A stretch of DNA of 44,660 nt from CBDCKR01 sp964572045 (GCA_964572045.1 CAZNEI010000015.1:1-44660); one strand, 5' to 3'; positions 26,260 through 35,390 are shown, counted from the first letter of the stretch. Made by a program: numbers and translations. The notes: generated by a model not told the origin, from the sequence alone.

Positions 26260-27645
26260 CTACAGCACTCCCTCGAGAATTCGCGCTGCGTGATCGATGA
26301 GCTCCTCGGCCCTCCGACTCTCGGGGGCCTCGGCGATGAGCCGCACGACCGGCTCGGTCCCCGACGGGCGCACGTGCAGCCACGACCCGAGACCGGGCCA
26401 ACTGAGCCGGAGTCCGTCGGACCGGCCTACCTCCTCGCCCCCCAGGTCCCTTTCCAGAGCCCGATACGCGTCGGCGAGAGATGCGCGCGGGAAGCCGAGC
26501 TTCCTCTTGATGATCTCGTACGAGGGCCACCGGCCCGCAGCCGCCGACAACGAGCCACCCTCGTCCACGAGGTTCTGCAAGACCAGAGCCGCCGCAACCG
26601 CCGCATCCCTGGTGTAATGAAGCGCAGGGAGAATCACACCGCCGTTGCCTTCCCCGCCTACGACGGCGTCCTCCGCCTGCATGCGGCGCACAACGTTGAT
26701 CTCGCCGACGGGAGCGCGGATGACCGGGCTGCGGTAGGCGGCCGCCACGTCGTCGACGGCCCGGCTGGTGGAGAGGTTGGTGACCACGGTGCCCCTTTGG
26801 CGACGGAGCACGGCAGCCGCCGCGAGAGCCAGGGTCATGTCCTCTCCCAACGCCGTTCCACGTTCGTTGACGAGGGAGAGGCGGTCCACGTCCGGATCGA
26901 CCGCCAAGCCCAGATCCGCGCCCTCTCGCCCCACGAGATCCCCCAACTCGGCAAGGTTCTCGGCAGTGGGCTCGGGGTCCCTCGGAAACCGGCCGTCCAA
27001 GCGCGTGTGGATCGCCACGACCCGGCATCCGAGGGCGTCGAGAAGTGGGGGCAGGAGCGTCGCTCCGGCTCCGCGAACGCAGTCGAGAGCCACGGTGAGG
27101 CCCCGCTCGCGGATCGCGCGCGAGTCGATCTGGGGCAGCTGCAGAACGGCACGGAGATGGCGCTCGACGGCACCGCTGTCTTCGCGAAGGCCGCCGAGTG
27201 CGTCCCACGGCGCCCGGTCCACCTCCTCCCCGACGGCGAAGTCGAGGAACTCTCGCATCGTCTCGGAGTCCAGGAAGGTGCCGTCCGGGGAGACAAGCTT
27301 CAGGGCGTTCCAATCGGCGGGGTTGTGGCTGGCTGTCACGGCGATGCCCCCCGCCACGCCCCCCCGGCTCACGGTCAACATCAGCGTCGGAGTCGCCACG
27401 ATCCCGAGGTCGACGACGTTGCATCCGACCGAGGCCAGGCCCGACGCCGCCGCGCCCGCGAGCATCCGACCCGAGGTGCGCGTGTCCCGCCCGATCACGA
27501 TGTCGCCCCGGCGGCCAGACCTCCCGAGAAACGCTCCGAACGAGGAGGCGAGGGCGCAGACGAGCTCTGGCGTCAGCGGATCGCCGACCCGCCCCCGGAA
27601 CCCGGAGACGCTCGCTACGAGGCCATCTGGAATCGTCAGCGGCAT
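26260..27645 (-). CDS. glmM: Phosphoglucosamine mutase
   Basis: GlmM converts glucosamine 6-phosphate to glucosamine 1-phosphate. The 461-residue product has the phosphoserine loop TASHNP (S106), the metal loop DPDVDRLS, the sugar loop GGEGNGG, and the phosphate-binding RPSGTEP near the C-terminus. A related phosphomannomutase or phosphoglucomutase cannot be excluded from motifs alone, but adjacency to glmS supports GlmM. The ATG at 27645 has no Shine-Dalgarno. Its promoter's -10 box ends 6 bases upstream, so the message is predicted to be leaderless. Confidence 0.88.
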   Translation of the reverse strand: MPLTIPDGLVASVSGFRGRVGDPLTPELVCALASSFGAFLGRSGRRGDIVIGRDTRTSGRMLAGAAASGLASVGCNVVDLGIVATPTLMLTVSRGGVAGGIAVTASHNPADWNALKLVSPDGTFLDSETMREFLDFAVGEEVDRAPWDALGGLREDSGAVERHLRAVLQLPQIDSRAIRERGLTVALDCVRGAGATLLPPLLDALGCRVVAIHTRLDGRFPRDPEPTAENLAELGDLVGREGADLGLAVDPDVDRLSLVNERGTALGEDMTLALAAAAVLRRQRGTVVTNLSTSRAVDDVAAAYRSPVIRAPVGEINVVRRMQAEDAVVGGEGNGGVILPALHYTRDAAVAAALVLQNLVDEGGSLSAAAGRWPSYEIIKRKLGFPRASLADAYRALERDLGGEEVGRSDGLRLSWPGLGSWLHVRPSGTEPVVRLIAEAPESRRAEELIDHAARILEGVL

Positions 27646-27651
27646 GGCTAG

Positions 27652-27680
27652 ACTATCGAAGCCTACAGGGTGAACGTCAA
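27652..27680 (-). promoter_or_regulatory. Predicted glmM promoter giving a leaderless transcript
   Basis: On the minus strand, -35 TTGACG (27680-27675; five of six) and -10 GATAGT (27657-27652; four of six) are 17 bases apart. With a normal 7-base offset the start point is 27645, the A of the glmM ATG. Confidence 0.5.
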
Positions 27681-27792
27681 CGACCAGCTGTGGTCACGGC
27701 CGTCCGGCACCACCTACATTCCCGACGATCCCGCGACGGATGGGGTGCGCGCCCCGCGCCGTCCGGAGGCATTGAGACTCGCGAGGCGACGA

Positions 27793-28965
27793 ATGACGAC
27801 ACCACGATGGGACGAGGCCGGATTCGCGACGCGCGCCGTCCACGCCGGACAGGAGCCGGAGGCCGAGACCGGGGCCATCATGCCCCCCATCTTCCAGACC
27901 TCCACCTACGTGCAGCCCGACGTCGCCAAGCCCAAGAAGGGCTACGACTACGCCCGTGTCCAGAACCCTACGCGCGAGGCGCTGGAGCGGAACGTCGCGG
28001 CCCTCGAGCGCGGTCGGCACGGCATCGCGTTCTCCAGCGGCCTCGCCGCCATCGAGTGTGTGGGCAAATGCCTGTCGGCCGGTGATCACATCGTGAGCGA
28101 GGAGAACACGTACGGCGGGGTGCTCCGCATGTTCACTCGCGTCTTTGCCAAGCTCGGCCTCGAATTCACGTTCGTGGACACCCGCGATCCGGAACGGATC
28201 CGCGCGGCCATGCGGCCCAGCACCCGTCTCGTGCACGTCGAGACGCCCACGAACCCTCTGATGCGAATCTGCGACATAGGGGCTGCGGCCGACATCGCCC
28301 ACGGGGCAGACGCCCTCCTGATGGTCGACAACACCTTCGCCTCTCCCTTCAACCAGCGTCCGCTCGAGCTGGGCGCCGACATCACCGTGCACTCGTCCAC
28401 CAAGTACCTGAACGGCCACTCGGACATCATCGGCGGCATCCTCGCGGTGAACGACGACGAGCTCGCCGAGGAGATCCGTTTCGTGAGGAAATCCACCGGC
28501 GCAGTCCCCGGACCGATGGATGCCTGGCTCTGCCTCCGAGGCACGAAGACGCTGCACGTTCGCATGGCACGCCACAACGAGAACGGACTGGCGGTCGCGC
28601 GTCACCTGGAGCATCACGCGGCCGGTGCGCGGGTCATCTATCCGGGCCTCCCCTCCCACCCGCAGCACGCGCTCGCCTCGCAACAGATGGAGGGCTTCAC
28701 CGGGATGGTGGCGGTGGACCTGGGGACCCCGGACCGGGCCCGGACCCTGGCGCGGAAGACACGCCTGTTCCAGCTCGCGGAGAGCCTGGGGGGGGTGGAG
28801 TCGCTCGTCAGTGTTCCCGCGCTCCAGACGCATGCATCGGTTCCGGCCGACCTCAGGAGGGCGATGGGCGTGACCGAGGGGCTGGTGCGGCTTTCGGTCG
28901 GCATCGAGGACCTGGACGACCTAATCGAAGATCTCGATCAGGCCTTGGCCCGAAACTTCTCTTGA
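27793..28965 (+). CDS. Cystathionine gamma-synthase / gamma-lyase family PLP enzyme
   Basis: This 390-residue Cys/Met-metabolism PLP enzyme (fold type I) either makes cystathionine from an activated homoserine and cysteine, or cleaves it to cysteine. Visible are ATRAVHAGQ (12-20), PPIFQTSTY, YDYARVQNPTREALE (51-65), the SSGLAAI loop, DNTFASPFNQRP (179-190) and the PLP lysine K204 in HSSTKYLNGHSD. The C-terminus has the family's RLSVGIEDLDDLI. Synthase and lyase cannot be separated by eye. ATG at 27793 has GAGG about 8 bases upstream; the 41 codons before it in frame lack family similarity. It diverges from glmM across 147 bases. A two-tier stem-loop follows it. Confidence 0.88.
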   Translation: MTTPRWDEAGFATRAVHAGQEPEAETGAIMPPIFQTSTYVQPDVAKPKKGYDYARVQNPTREALERNVAALERGRHGIAFSSGLAAIECVGKCLSAGDHIVSEENTYGGVLRMFTRVFAKLGLEFTFVDTRDPERIRAAMRPSTRLVHVETPTNPLMRICDIGAAADIAHGADALLMVDNTFASPFNQRPLELGADITVHSSTKYLNGHSDIIGGILAVNDDELAEEIRFVRKSTGAVPGPMDAWLCLRGTKTLHVRMARHNENGLAVARHLEHHAAGARVIYPGLPSHPQHALASQQMEGFTGMVAVDLGTPDRARTLARKTRLFQLAESLGGVESLVSVPALQTHASVPADLRRAMGVTEGLVRLSVGIEDLDDLIEDLDQALARNFS

Positions 28966-28982
28966 GGACGCCGCGTACAGTC

Positions 28983-29022
28983 CTCGTGGAGCGCTGCGGG
29001 CGTGGCCGCCCGTGACCACGAG
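28983..29022 (+). terminator. Two-tier stem-loop after the cystathionine enzyme gene
   Basis: An outer 7-bp stem CTCGTGG/CCACGAG (28983-28989 with 29016-29022) encloses an inner 6-bp stem CGGGCG/CGCCCG (28997-29002 with 29007-29012, loop TGGC). It starts 18 bases after the stop at 28965 and ends 20 bases before the M48 peptidase ATG. No T-run follows. It may be a weak terminator, a processing site or a translation-modulating leader structure. Confidence 0.38.
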
Positions 29023-29042
29023 CACCCAGACGGTGGACAGCC

Positions 29043-30059
29043 ATGACCCGTGAGAAGGAACAAGGCGTCGAAGGAGAGGACAGTCGGGAGGACGAGGGCA
29101 TCGGCACCGTGCGGGTCCTGACCGACATCGCTCCCCGGGCGTGGGAGCATCCGGCCGATCGAGCGGCCCTCCAGGCGCTGCGCCAGATCCCTGTCTTCGA
29201 CGACGTGCTCCGCAAAGTCTTCGGGTTCTTCGGCGAGAAGCCGATCCGGCTCGCCTTCCTCGCGAACTCGGTGCGCACGTCCGGGCGCCAGTTTCCCCGA
29301 GTACACCGGCTCTACCAAGACGTGCTCCAGACGCTCGACGCACCCGAGGACTACCCCTTGTTCGTGTCGCAGACGCCCCTCGTAAACGCGGGCGCCTACG
29401 GGATGGACGAGCCCTTCATCATTCTCAACTCGGGGACCGTGCACCTCCTCGATGACGATCAGCTCTCCTATGTGATCGCCCACGAGCTGGGACATATCAT
29501 GAGCGACCACGTCCTGTACCGCACGATGACGCAGATCCTGATCCGGCTCGCGGCGATGGGCTTCCCGGTCGTCGGGATCGCCGCCCGCGCCGTCTTGGTG
29601 GCCCTCCTAGAGTGGTCGCGCAAGAGCGAGCTCTCGAGCGATCGGGCCGGATTGCTCGCCGTGCAGAGTCCGCACGGGGTGATGGGTGCCATGCTGGCGA
29701 TGGCGGGCGGCGGCGGAGAAGACGACATGAGCCTGGACGAGTTCATCGTGCAGGCCGAAGAGTACCGCGTGTCGGGCGACGTGGCGGACCAGGTGTTCAA
29801 GGTCCTGAACCTCATGGGCCAGAGCCATCCCTTCTACGTGCTGCGCCTCGCCGAGATTCGCTCCTGGATCGAGGCGGGGGAGTACGACCGCATCCTTCGC
29901 GGCGAGTACGAGCGTCGAGGGGAGCCGGATCCGGCCTACCGGGAGGACCTGGCCGAGGCGGCAACCGCCTACGCACAGGGCGCGAGGAACCTCTTCGACC
30001 AGGTGGCAGGAGCGGCCAGGCGCGTCGCCGACGACATCATCGGCGGCGCCAAGAAGTAG
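29043..30059 (+). CDS. M48 family zinc metallopeptidase (HtpX/Ste24-like)
   Basis: The 338-residue product has the zinc-protease motif HELGH (147-151) and a third-ligand motif ELSSD (E196), the M48 arrangement. Before the motif lie substrate-strand residues ending INAGAYG-like VNAGAYG and the segment FIILNSGTVHLL. One hydrophobic stretch (about 165-190) follows HELGH and probably spans or dips into the membrane. There is no signal peptide; the first 25 residues are acidic. The C-terminal 100 residues are helical and charged, and may hold a substrate-binding or interaction region. HtpX-type enzymes degrade damaged membrane proteins. It is followed by purD after 95 bases, so an operon with the purine gene is uncertain. 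Confidence 0.87.
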   Translation: MTREKEQGVEGEDSREDEGIGTVRVLTDIAPRAWEHPADRAALQALRQIPVFDDVLRKVFGFFGEKPIRLAFLANSVRTSGRQFPRVHRLYQDVLQTLDAPEDYPLFVSQTPLVNAGAYGMDEPFIILNSGTVHLLDDDQLSYVIAHELGHIMSDHVLYRTMTQILIRLAAMGFPVVGIAARAVLVALLEWSRKSELSSDRAGLLAVQSPHGVMGAMLAMAGGGGEDDMSLDEFIVQAEEYRVSGDVADQVFKVLNLMGQSHPFYVLRLAEIRSWIEAGEYDRILRGEYERRGEPDPAYREDLAEAATAYAQGARNLFDQVAGAARRVADDIIGGAKK

Positions 30060-30154
30060 CTCGGAGCGCGGACGGATCCGCCGGACACGCCCGAACGAGC
30101 ACGGAAACGTGACTCGCGTGGCCGATCCTCGTTCGACCCGCTAGACTGGCCCCC

Positions 30155-31447
30155 ATGCGCATCCTCATCGTCGGAAACGGGGGCCGGGAGCACACCCTGG
30201 CCTGGAAGCTCGACCGGGACGCGCCCGACGCGACCCTCTTCGTCACCCGGCCCAACCGCGGAATCTCATCCTTCGTCGAAGCCCTCGAGATCGCGCCCGG
30301 CGATGTGGAGGCTCTGGCGGGCTGGGCGCAGGCCGAGCGGATCGATCTTGTCGTCATCGGACCCGAAGCGCCGCTCGCCGCGGGTCTCGCAGACCATCTC
30401 GAGCAGCGCGGAGTCCCGGTCTTCGGACCGACCAGGGCCGCCGCACGCATCGAATCGAGCAAGGCGTACGCGAAGAACCTGATGCGGCGTGCAGAGGTGC
30501 CCACGGCCCGATTTGCGACCTTCACCGACCCGGAGAAGGCGTCGGACCACGTGCGGGAGGTCGGAGCCCCCGTGGTCGTCAAGGCGTCCGGGCTGGCCGC
30601 GGGAAAGGGTGCCGTGGTGTGCGAGACCGTGGACGGGGCGCTTTCAGCGCTCCGGAGCATGATGACGGAGCGCATCTTCGGCGAGGCGGGTCGCGAGGTG
30701 GTCGTCGAGGAGTTCATGCGCGGGGAAGAGCTCTCGGTCTTCGCCCTGGCCGACGGGCGCGACGCCCTACTCATGCTCCCCTCCCAGGACCACAAGCGAG
30801 TCGGGGAGGGAGACACGGGACCCAACACTGGAGGCATGGGAGCCTACGCGCCCGTCTCGCTGTCGACCCCCGAGCTTCTCGCCGACGTGCTCGATACGAT
30901 CTTGCGACCGACGTTGGCGGCCCTGGCGGAGGACGGCTCGGAGTTCCGAGGACTCCTCTACGCCGGCCTCATGCTCACCGACTCCGGCCCCCGGGTCGTG
31001 GAGTTCAACTGCCGCTTCGGCGACCCGGAGACTCAGGTGGTGCTCCCGTTGCTCGAGTCCTCCCTCCTCGATCCGATGCTGGAGGTCGCCGAGGGAGGAC
31101 GGCTGGGTCGCGCGGAACTGGAGTGGAGCGGAAACGCTGCGCTGACCACGGTGGTGGCGTCGGGGGGGTATCCCGGCGAATACGAGAAGGGCCGGACCAT
31201 CGAAATCCCCGAACGGATAAGGACGGACCCCGACGTGCTGCTCTTTCACGCGGCGACCCGGACGGGCGAGTCCGGACTCGAGACCTCCGGCGGGCGGGTG
31301 ATCGCCGCCACGGGACTCGGGGCAACGCTGAGCCGGGCGGCGGCGAAGAGCCGCGAGGCCGCGCGTGCGATCGAGTTCGAGGGCAAGCAGTTCCGAGGCG
31401 ACATCGGCTGGCGGGAGTTCGCACGCTCCGAATTCGAACGACCCTAG
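30155..31447 (+). CDS. purD: Phosphoribosylamine--glycine ligase
   Basis: PurD makes glycinamide ribonucleotide from phosphoribosylamine, glycine and ATP in purine synthesis. The 430-residue product has the N-terminal ILIVGNGGREHTLAWKL, the ATP-grasp region KASGLAAGKGAVVC, the GEELSVFALADG strand, the SQDHKRVGEGDTGPNTGGMGAY motif (written here as SQDHKRVGEGD then TGPNTGGMGAY) and the metal-binding EFNCRFGDPETQ. Length and motifs are complete. The ATG at 30155 has no Shine-Dalgarno. The hexamer TAGACT lies 7 bases upstream and could be a leaderless -10, but no -35 fits it. mutM follows after 38 bases. No other pur gene is in the window. Confidence 0.96.
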   Translation: MRILIVGNGGREHTLAWKLDRDAPDATLFVTRPNRGISSFVEALEIAPGDVEALAGWAQAERIDLVVIGPEAPLAAGLADHLEQRGVPVFGPTRAAARIESSKAYAKNLMRRAEVPTARFATFTDPEKASDHVREVGAPVVVKASGLAAGKGAVVCETVDGALSALRSMMTERIFGEAGREVVVEEFMRGEELSVFALADGRDALLMLPSQDHKRVGEGDTGPNTGGMGAYAPVSLSTPELLADVLDTILRPTLAALAEDGSEFRGLLYAGLMLTDSGPRVVEFNCRFGDPETQVVLPLLESSLLDPMLEVAEGGRLGRAELEWSGNAALTTVVASGGYPGEYEKGRTIEIPERIRTDPDVLLFHAATRTGESGLETSGGRVIAATGLGATLSRAAAKSREAARAIEFEGKQFRGDIGWREFARSEFERP

Positions 31448-31485
31448 CGTTCCGCACCACCCAGGCTCCAAGCGAGGACGCCCCA

Positions 31486-32319
31486 ATGCCCGAGCTCCCA
31501 GAGGTCGAGACGATCGTTCGCGATCTCCGCCCCCGGCTCGTCGACCGGTCCGTCGACCGTGTCCACGTCTTGCGACCCGACGTGCTGCGGCAGGCGCCTG
31601 AGAGCTTCTCCGCCGCGCTACGCGGGCGTCGCGTGGAGTCAGTGGCTCGCCGAGGGAAGAACATCGTGGTCGAGCTCACGGGAGGCCGGATCCTCCTTGT
31701 GAACCTCGGCATGACCGGCCGCCTTATCCTGGCGGGTGCGGCGGCGCGCGCCACTCATCCGGCGGTGCGCTTCGTCATGGACCCGGGGTCCGTGCTCGTC
31801 TTCGACGACGTGCGGCGATTCGGTGTGCTCGAAGTTCTCGCGCGCGCCGATTGGGCCCGGCGGTCACGCGACCTCGGACCCGAACCCCTCTCGCCTCGCT
31901 ATCGGGCGCGGCTCCTGTACGACGGGCTCTCGCGCTCATCGTCGCCGATCCGTTCGTGGCTCCTGGACCAGCGTCGCGTAGCGGGGATCGGCAACATCTA
32001 CGCCAACGAGGCCCTGCACCTCGCCGGCATCCATCCCCGGCGTCCCGCCAGGTCCCTGGACGAAGCCGAAGCCCGCGCGCTCCATCGGGCGATGCGGAGA
32101 GTCCTACGGACGGCGATCCGGAACCGCGGCACGACGCTGCGCGACTACCGGGACGCCTCGGGCCAACAGGGAGGCAACGCCGGGGCGCTTGCGGTCTACG
32201 CACGGGACGGGGAGCCCTGCCTTCGCTGTGCCACCGAGATTCGCCGGCTGGTCTTCGGCAATCGCTCGGCCTTCTACTGCCAGAGCTGCCAGCCGGAAGA
32301 GGCCGGGTGGCTGCCGTGA
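31486..32319 (+). CDS. mutM: Formamidopyrimidine-DNA glycosylase (Fpg)
   Basis: Fpg removes 8-oxoguanine and formamidopyrimidines and nicks the abasic site. The 277-residue product starts with the catalytic MPELPEVET (P2 nucleophile, E3), has K58 in RRGKN, the helix-two-turn-helix motif with GIGNIYANEAL, and a zinc finger with C245/C248 and C265/C268. All key residues of Fpg are present, so the Nei (endonuclease VIII) alternative is less likely. ATG at 31486 has AGCGAGG about 9 bases upstream. Its stop overlaps the GTG of the M16 peptidase as GTGA, so a DNA repair gene is translationally coupled to a secreted protease gene. Confidence 0.95.
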   Translation: MPELPEVETIVRDLRPRLVDRSVDRVHVLRPDVLRQAPESFSAALRGRRVESVARRGKNIVVELTGGRILLVNLGMTGRLILAGAAARATHPAVRFVMDPGSVLVFDDVRRFGVLEVLARADWARRSRDLGPEPLSPRYRARLLYDGLSRSSSPIRSWLLDQRRVAGIGNIYANEALHLAGIHPRRPARSLDEAEARALHRAMRRVLRTAIRNRGTTLRDYRDASGQQGGNAGALAVYARDGEPCLRCATEIRRLVFGNRSAFYCQSCQPEEAGWLP

Positions 32320-33896
32320 ATCGTATCGAGCGCTTCGACGCCCGACCCAGTCGGGCGGACCGTCCCGTCGACAACGCCCGGTGGACGCTCCTCGGGGCGG
32401 CTGTGCTCACCGCAGCCGTGTTCATCCGGGGCGCCGGAGTCGATGGCCAGGAGGCCCCGGCCGACGCCCAGACCGGCGTCGACCTACCCGTTGTCGAGCA
32501 CCAACTCTCCAACGGCATGCTCTTCCTGATCCTTCCCCGCTCGGGGGCTCCCATCGTGTCGTTCGTCGTCCAGTATCCGGTGGGCAGCGTCAACGAGGTG
32601 CCCGGCACGACCGGGATCGCGCACTTCCTGGAGCATCTTCTCTTCAAGGGCACGACGACGCTCGGCACGCTCGACTTCGAGGCAGAGCAGAGGCTCTTTC
32701 GGCGCATCGACGCCGTACACGACACCGTGCTCGCGCTCGAGGAGGCGGGAGCCCCGCCCGAGGAGTTGGACTCGCGACGCGAGCGGATCGCACGGCTGGA
32801 GGCGGAGGCCAGCGTCTACGCGGTCTCGAACGAGTTCGACCGCATCCTCTCGAGGAACGGCGCGAGAGGCCTGAACGCCCGCACCGACGCGGAATCCACA
32901 GCCTACTTCGTCGAAATGCCGTCGAACCGCGCCGAACTCTGGTTCCTGCTGGAGTCGGAGCGCATGAGGCATCCTGTGTTCCGCGAGTTCTACTCAGAGC
33001 GCGACGTGATCGCTGAAGAGCGGAGGCTCCGTGTCGAAACGCAGCCGGCGGGCCTGCTCCATGAAGCGCACCTCGCCGAAGCCTTCCGCGTCCACCCCTA
33101 TGGGCGCCCGGTCGTGGGCTTCATGCGGGACATCCAGCGGCTCGATCGTCGGAGGGTTCGCGAGTTCCACAACCGCTACTACGGGCCCGACAACGCCGTG
33201 GTCGCCATCGTCGGGAACGCAGATCCGGAGCGCGTGATCGAGTGGGCGGATCGGTACTTCGGAGACCTCGAGCCGGCCGGCCCCCCTCCCTCCCCGCCCG
33301 ATCCCGAGCCGCCCCAAGAGGCCGGGAGAAGCGTGGAGGTCGCCTTTGACGCGGAGCCGGCCGTACGGATCGGATGGCGCGTACCCGAAGAGCGCCATCC
33401 GGACGCGGCGGCGCTGTCGGTACTCTCGTCGCTCTTGACGGGAGGATCGACGTCGCGCCTGTACCGGCGACTCGTCGTGCGAGAGAGGCTGGCCACGTTC
33501 GTCACCTCCGTCATGGGTCCGGGAGTGCGCTTCCCCCGCCTCTTCACGATCGAGGCCACACCGCGCTTCCCCCACGGCACCGAGTCGGCCGCCCAAGCCG
33601 TCTACGCTGAGCTCGACTCCCTGAGGCGCACGCCGCCCGCCGAGTCCGAGCTGCGGCACATCCGCAATCAGATCGAAGCGGGGCAGGTTCGAGGCCTCAC
33701 GTCCCAACTCGGCCTCGCCTTCCAGCTGGCCGGATCGGCGGCCACCTATGGTGACTGGCGCGCCGTCTTCCAGCTAAGGGAACGTCTGGCGGAGGTGACG
33801 CCCGAGGACGTGAGTCGTGTCGTGGATACGTACTTCGATCCCCGGAATCGAACCGTGGCGACCCTCGTTCGGCCCGCCCCCGGCCCGGTGCGATGA
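32316..33896 (+). CDS. M16 family zinc metallopeptidase, active subunit, exported
   Basis: The 526-residue product is a pitrilysin-family (M16) peptidase. A hydrophobic segment (about 22-38) after a long basic N-terminus suggests export. The zinc motif HFLEH (H103, E106, H107) is intact, followed by FKGT. The downstream glutamate cluster AEERRL (about 233-238) provides the third ligand, displaced by an insertion of some 70 charged residues. LTGGSTSRLYRRL and the C-terminal M16C domain follow. GTG at 32316 overlaps the mutM TGA as GTGA, and the stop overlaps the next gene as ATGA. With the inactive partner it should form a clam-shaped heterodimer that degrades peptides in the periplasm. Confidence 0.9.
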   Translation: MNRIERFDARPSRADRPVDNARWTLLGAAVLTAAVFIRGAGVDGQEAPADAQTGVDLPVVEHQLSNGMLFLILPRSGAPIVSFVVQYPVGSVNEVPGTTGIAHFLEHLLFKGTTTLGTLDFEAEQRLFRRIDAVHDTVLALEEAGAPPEELDSRRERIARLEAEASVYAVSNEFDRILSRNGARGLNARTDAESTAYFVEMPSNRAELWFLLESERMRHPVFREFYSERDVIAEERRLRVETQPAGLLHEAHLAEAFRVHPYGRPVVGFMRDIQRLDRRRVREFHNRYYGPDNAVVAIVGNADPERVIEWADRYFGDLEPAGPPPSPPDPEPPQEAGRSVEVAFDAEPAVRIGWRVPEERHPDAAALSVLSSLLTGGSTSRLYRRLVVRERLATFVTSVMGPGVRFPRLFTIEATPRFPHGTESAAQAVYAELDSLRRTPPAESELRHIRNQIEAGQVRGLTSQLGLAFQLAGSAATYGDWRAVFQLRERLAEVTPEDVSRVVDTYFDPRNRTVATLVRPAPGPVR

Positions 33897-35380
33897 GCGC
33901 GCGGCGAGTCCGGATCCCGCTCGGGCCGTGGTGGTCGTTCGCCGCGCTTCTCGTCGGCCCATTCGGGGACGCCGTCGCCCAGGAGCGGTCGGCCATCGAA
34001 GACCTGGAGTTCGCCGATCTCGAGTTCCTGCCGCCCGAGTCCACGCGCCACACGCTCGAGCCGGGTGTCGACGTCTTCGTGCTGGAAGACCGCTCGCTGC
34101 CTCTCGTGTCGGTATATGCGCGCCTTCGAGGAGGCCCAAGGCACTTCTCCCGGACCGAGTTTGCAGCCGCCACGGCCCTGCCCCTCGTCCTCCGGTCGGG
34201 GGGCACGGTCGATCTGTCACCGGACTCCGTGAACGCGTTGCTCGAGTTCTATGCCGCGCAGACCTCGTTCGGAGGCGGCGGCGGCACCTCGTTCAGCAGC
34301 GTCAACGTGCTCACGCGGCATCTCGACGAAGTGCTTCCCGTCTGGGGGGACCTCCTGGCGCGGCCGGCCTTCGACACGACGTTCGTCGAGGTTTGGCGGG
34401 GCCGGCAACTCGAAGATGTCCGGAGAAAACGCGACGCCCCGGGTCGCCTCGCCGTCGCGACGTTTAACCGCCTGCTCTTCGGCGATCATCCCATCGGGTG
34501 GGAGATGGCGGAAGCAGACCTGGAGCGGGAGGACCTCACGCGGGAACGGCTGACGGCGATCCACGCGAAGGTCTTCTGCCTCGACAATCTCACGCTCGGC
34601 GTCAGCGGCGACGTCACGTGGACCGAGATACGGCCGAAGCTGGAGCGGATGCTCGCCCGGTGGTCGTCCTGCGACACTCCGCTGCGGGAACCCCCGCCAC
34701 CCGATCAGATCGCCGAGCCCGGCGTGTACGTCGTGCCGAGGAACCTCGAACAAAGCACGATCGTGGTCGGAAGACCGAGCGCCGTCCGCCTGGCCGACGA
34801 CCGTGAGTACTTCGCGTCCCGGATCGGCAACGCGATCCTAGGCGGCTTGGGTCTGGCAAGCCGCCTCGCGACTCGGGTCCGCACCGAGGAAGGCCTCGCC
34901 TATTCCGTGGCATCCGTCTGGACGGCTCCGCGGCGGTCGGGCGGGATCGTCGGCGCCATCACGCAGACCAAGGGCGAATCGACGGTGGCCACCACCCGCC
35001 TGGTGCTCGACGTTCTGGGCCAGATGTCGACCGATCCTCCCTCGGACTCGGAGACCCGCGACGCCATCGACCGCATCGTGAACGGCTTCGTGTTCAACTT
35101 CCAGAACCCCGGCCAGATCGTGTCCAGGCAGATGCTGTACGTCGCGCAGGGACTTCCGGCGGACTGGCTCGAGCGCTACCTGTCCGGAATCCAAGCGGTG
35201 TCGGCGCCGGACGTGGAGCGGGTCTTTCGAACGAATCTGCCGCCCGGAGCGATGGACGACATGGTGATCCTCGTGGTGGGTGATCCCGACCGCTTCGACC
35301 CGGGCATACAGGAGTTCGGCACGATCCGCGTCGTGGAGCCGGAGGAACCGCTCCGGAGGGGCGGAGAGGCCCGGCCGTGA
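33893..35380 (+). CDS. M16 family peptidase, inactive partner subunit
   Basis: The 495-residue product has a signal peptide (about 1-30, ending AVAQ) and the two-domain M16 fold, with LEPGVDVFVLEDRSLPLVSV at the start (split here: LEPGVDVFVLE, DRSLPLVSV). Near the end lie GGLGLASRLATRVRTEEGLAYSV-type motifs (GLASRLATRVR, EEGLAYSV), which are the substrate-binding R/Y region of the M16 C-domain. The zinc motif is lost: where the partner has HFLEH it has a TEFAAATALPL stretch. Active/inactive M16 pairs in adjacent genes are well known. ATG at 33893 overlaps its partner's stop as ATGA. Convergent menG starts 10 bases after its stop, with a 7-bp hairpin across the stop codon. Confidence 0.9.
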   Translation: MSARRVRIPLGPWWSFAALLVGPFGDAVAQERSAIEDLEFADLEFLPPESTRHTLEPGVDVFVLEDRSLPLVSVYARLRGGPRHFSRTEFAAATALPLVLRSGGTVDLSPDSVNALLEFYAAQTSFGGGGGTSFSSVNVLTRHLDEVLPVWGDLLARPAFDTTFVEVWRGRQLEDVRRKRDAPGRLAVATFNRLLFGDHPIGWEMAEADLEREDLTRERLTAIHAKVFCLDNLTLGVSGDVTWTEIRPKLERMLARWSSCDTPLREPPPPDQIAEPGVYVVPRNLEQSTIVVGRPSAVRLADDREYFASRIGNAILGGLGLASRLATRVRTEEGLAYSVASVWTAPRRSGGIVGAITQTKGESTVATTRLVLDVLGQMSTDPPSDSETRDAIDRIVNGFVFNFQNPGQIVSRQMLYVAQGLPADWLERYLSGIQAVSAPDVERVFRTNLPPGAMDDMVILVVGDPDRFDPGIQEFGTIRVVEPEEPLRRGGEARP

Positions 35381-35389
35381 GGCACGGCC
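35373..35389. terminator. Hairpin between convergent M16 and menG genes
   Basis: GGCCGTG/CACGGCC with a 3-base loop covers the M16 stop codon and the 10-base gap to menG (stop at 35391). It is a perfect 7-bp stem with no T-run. A bidirectional, U-less terminator is the likely role. Confidence 0.42.
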
Positions 35390-35390
35390 C

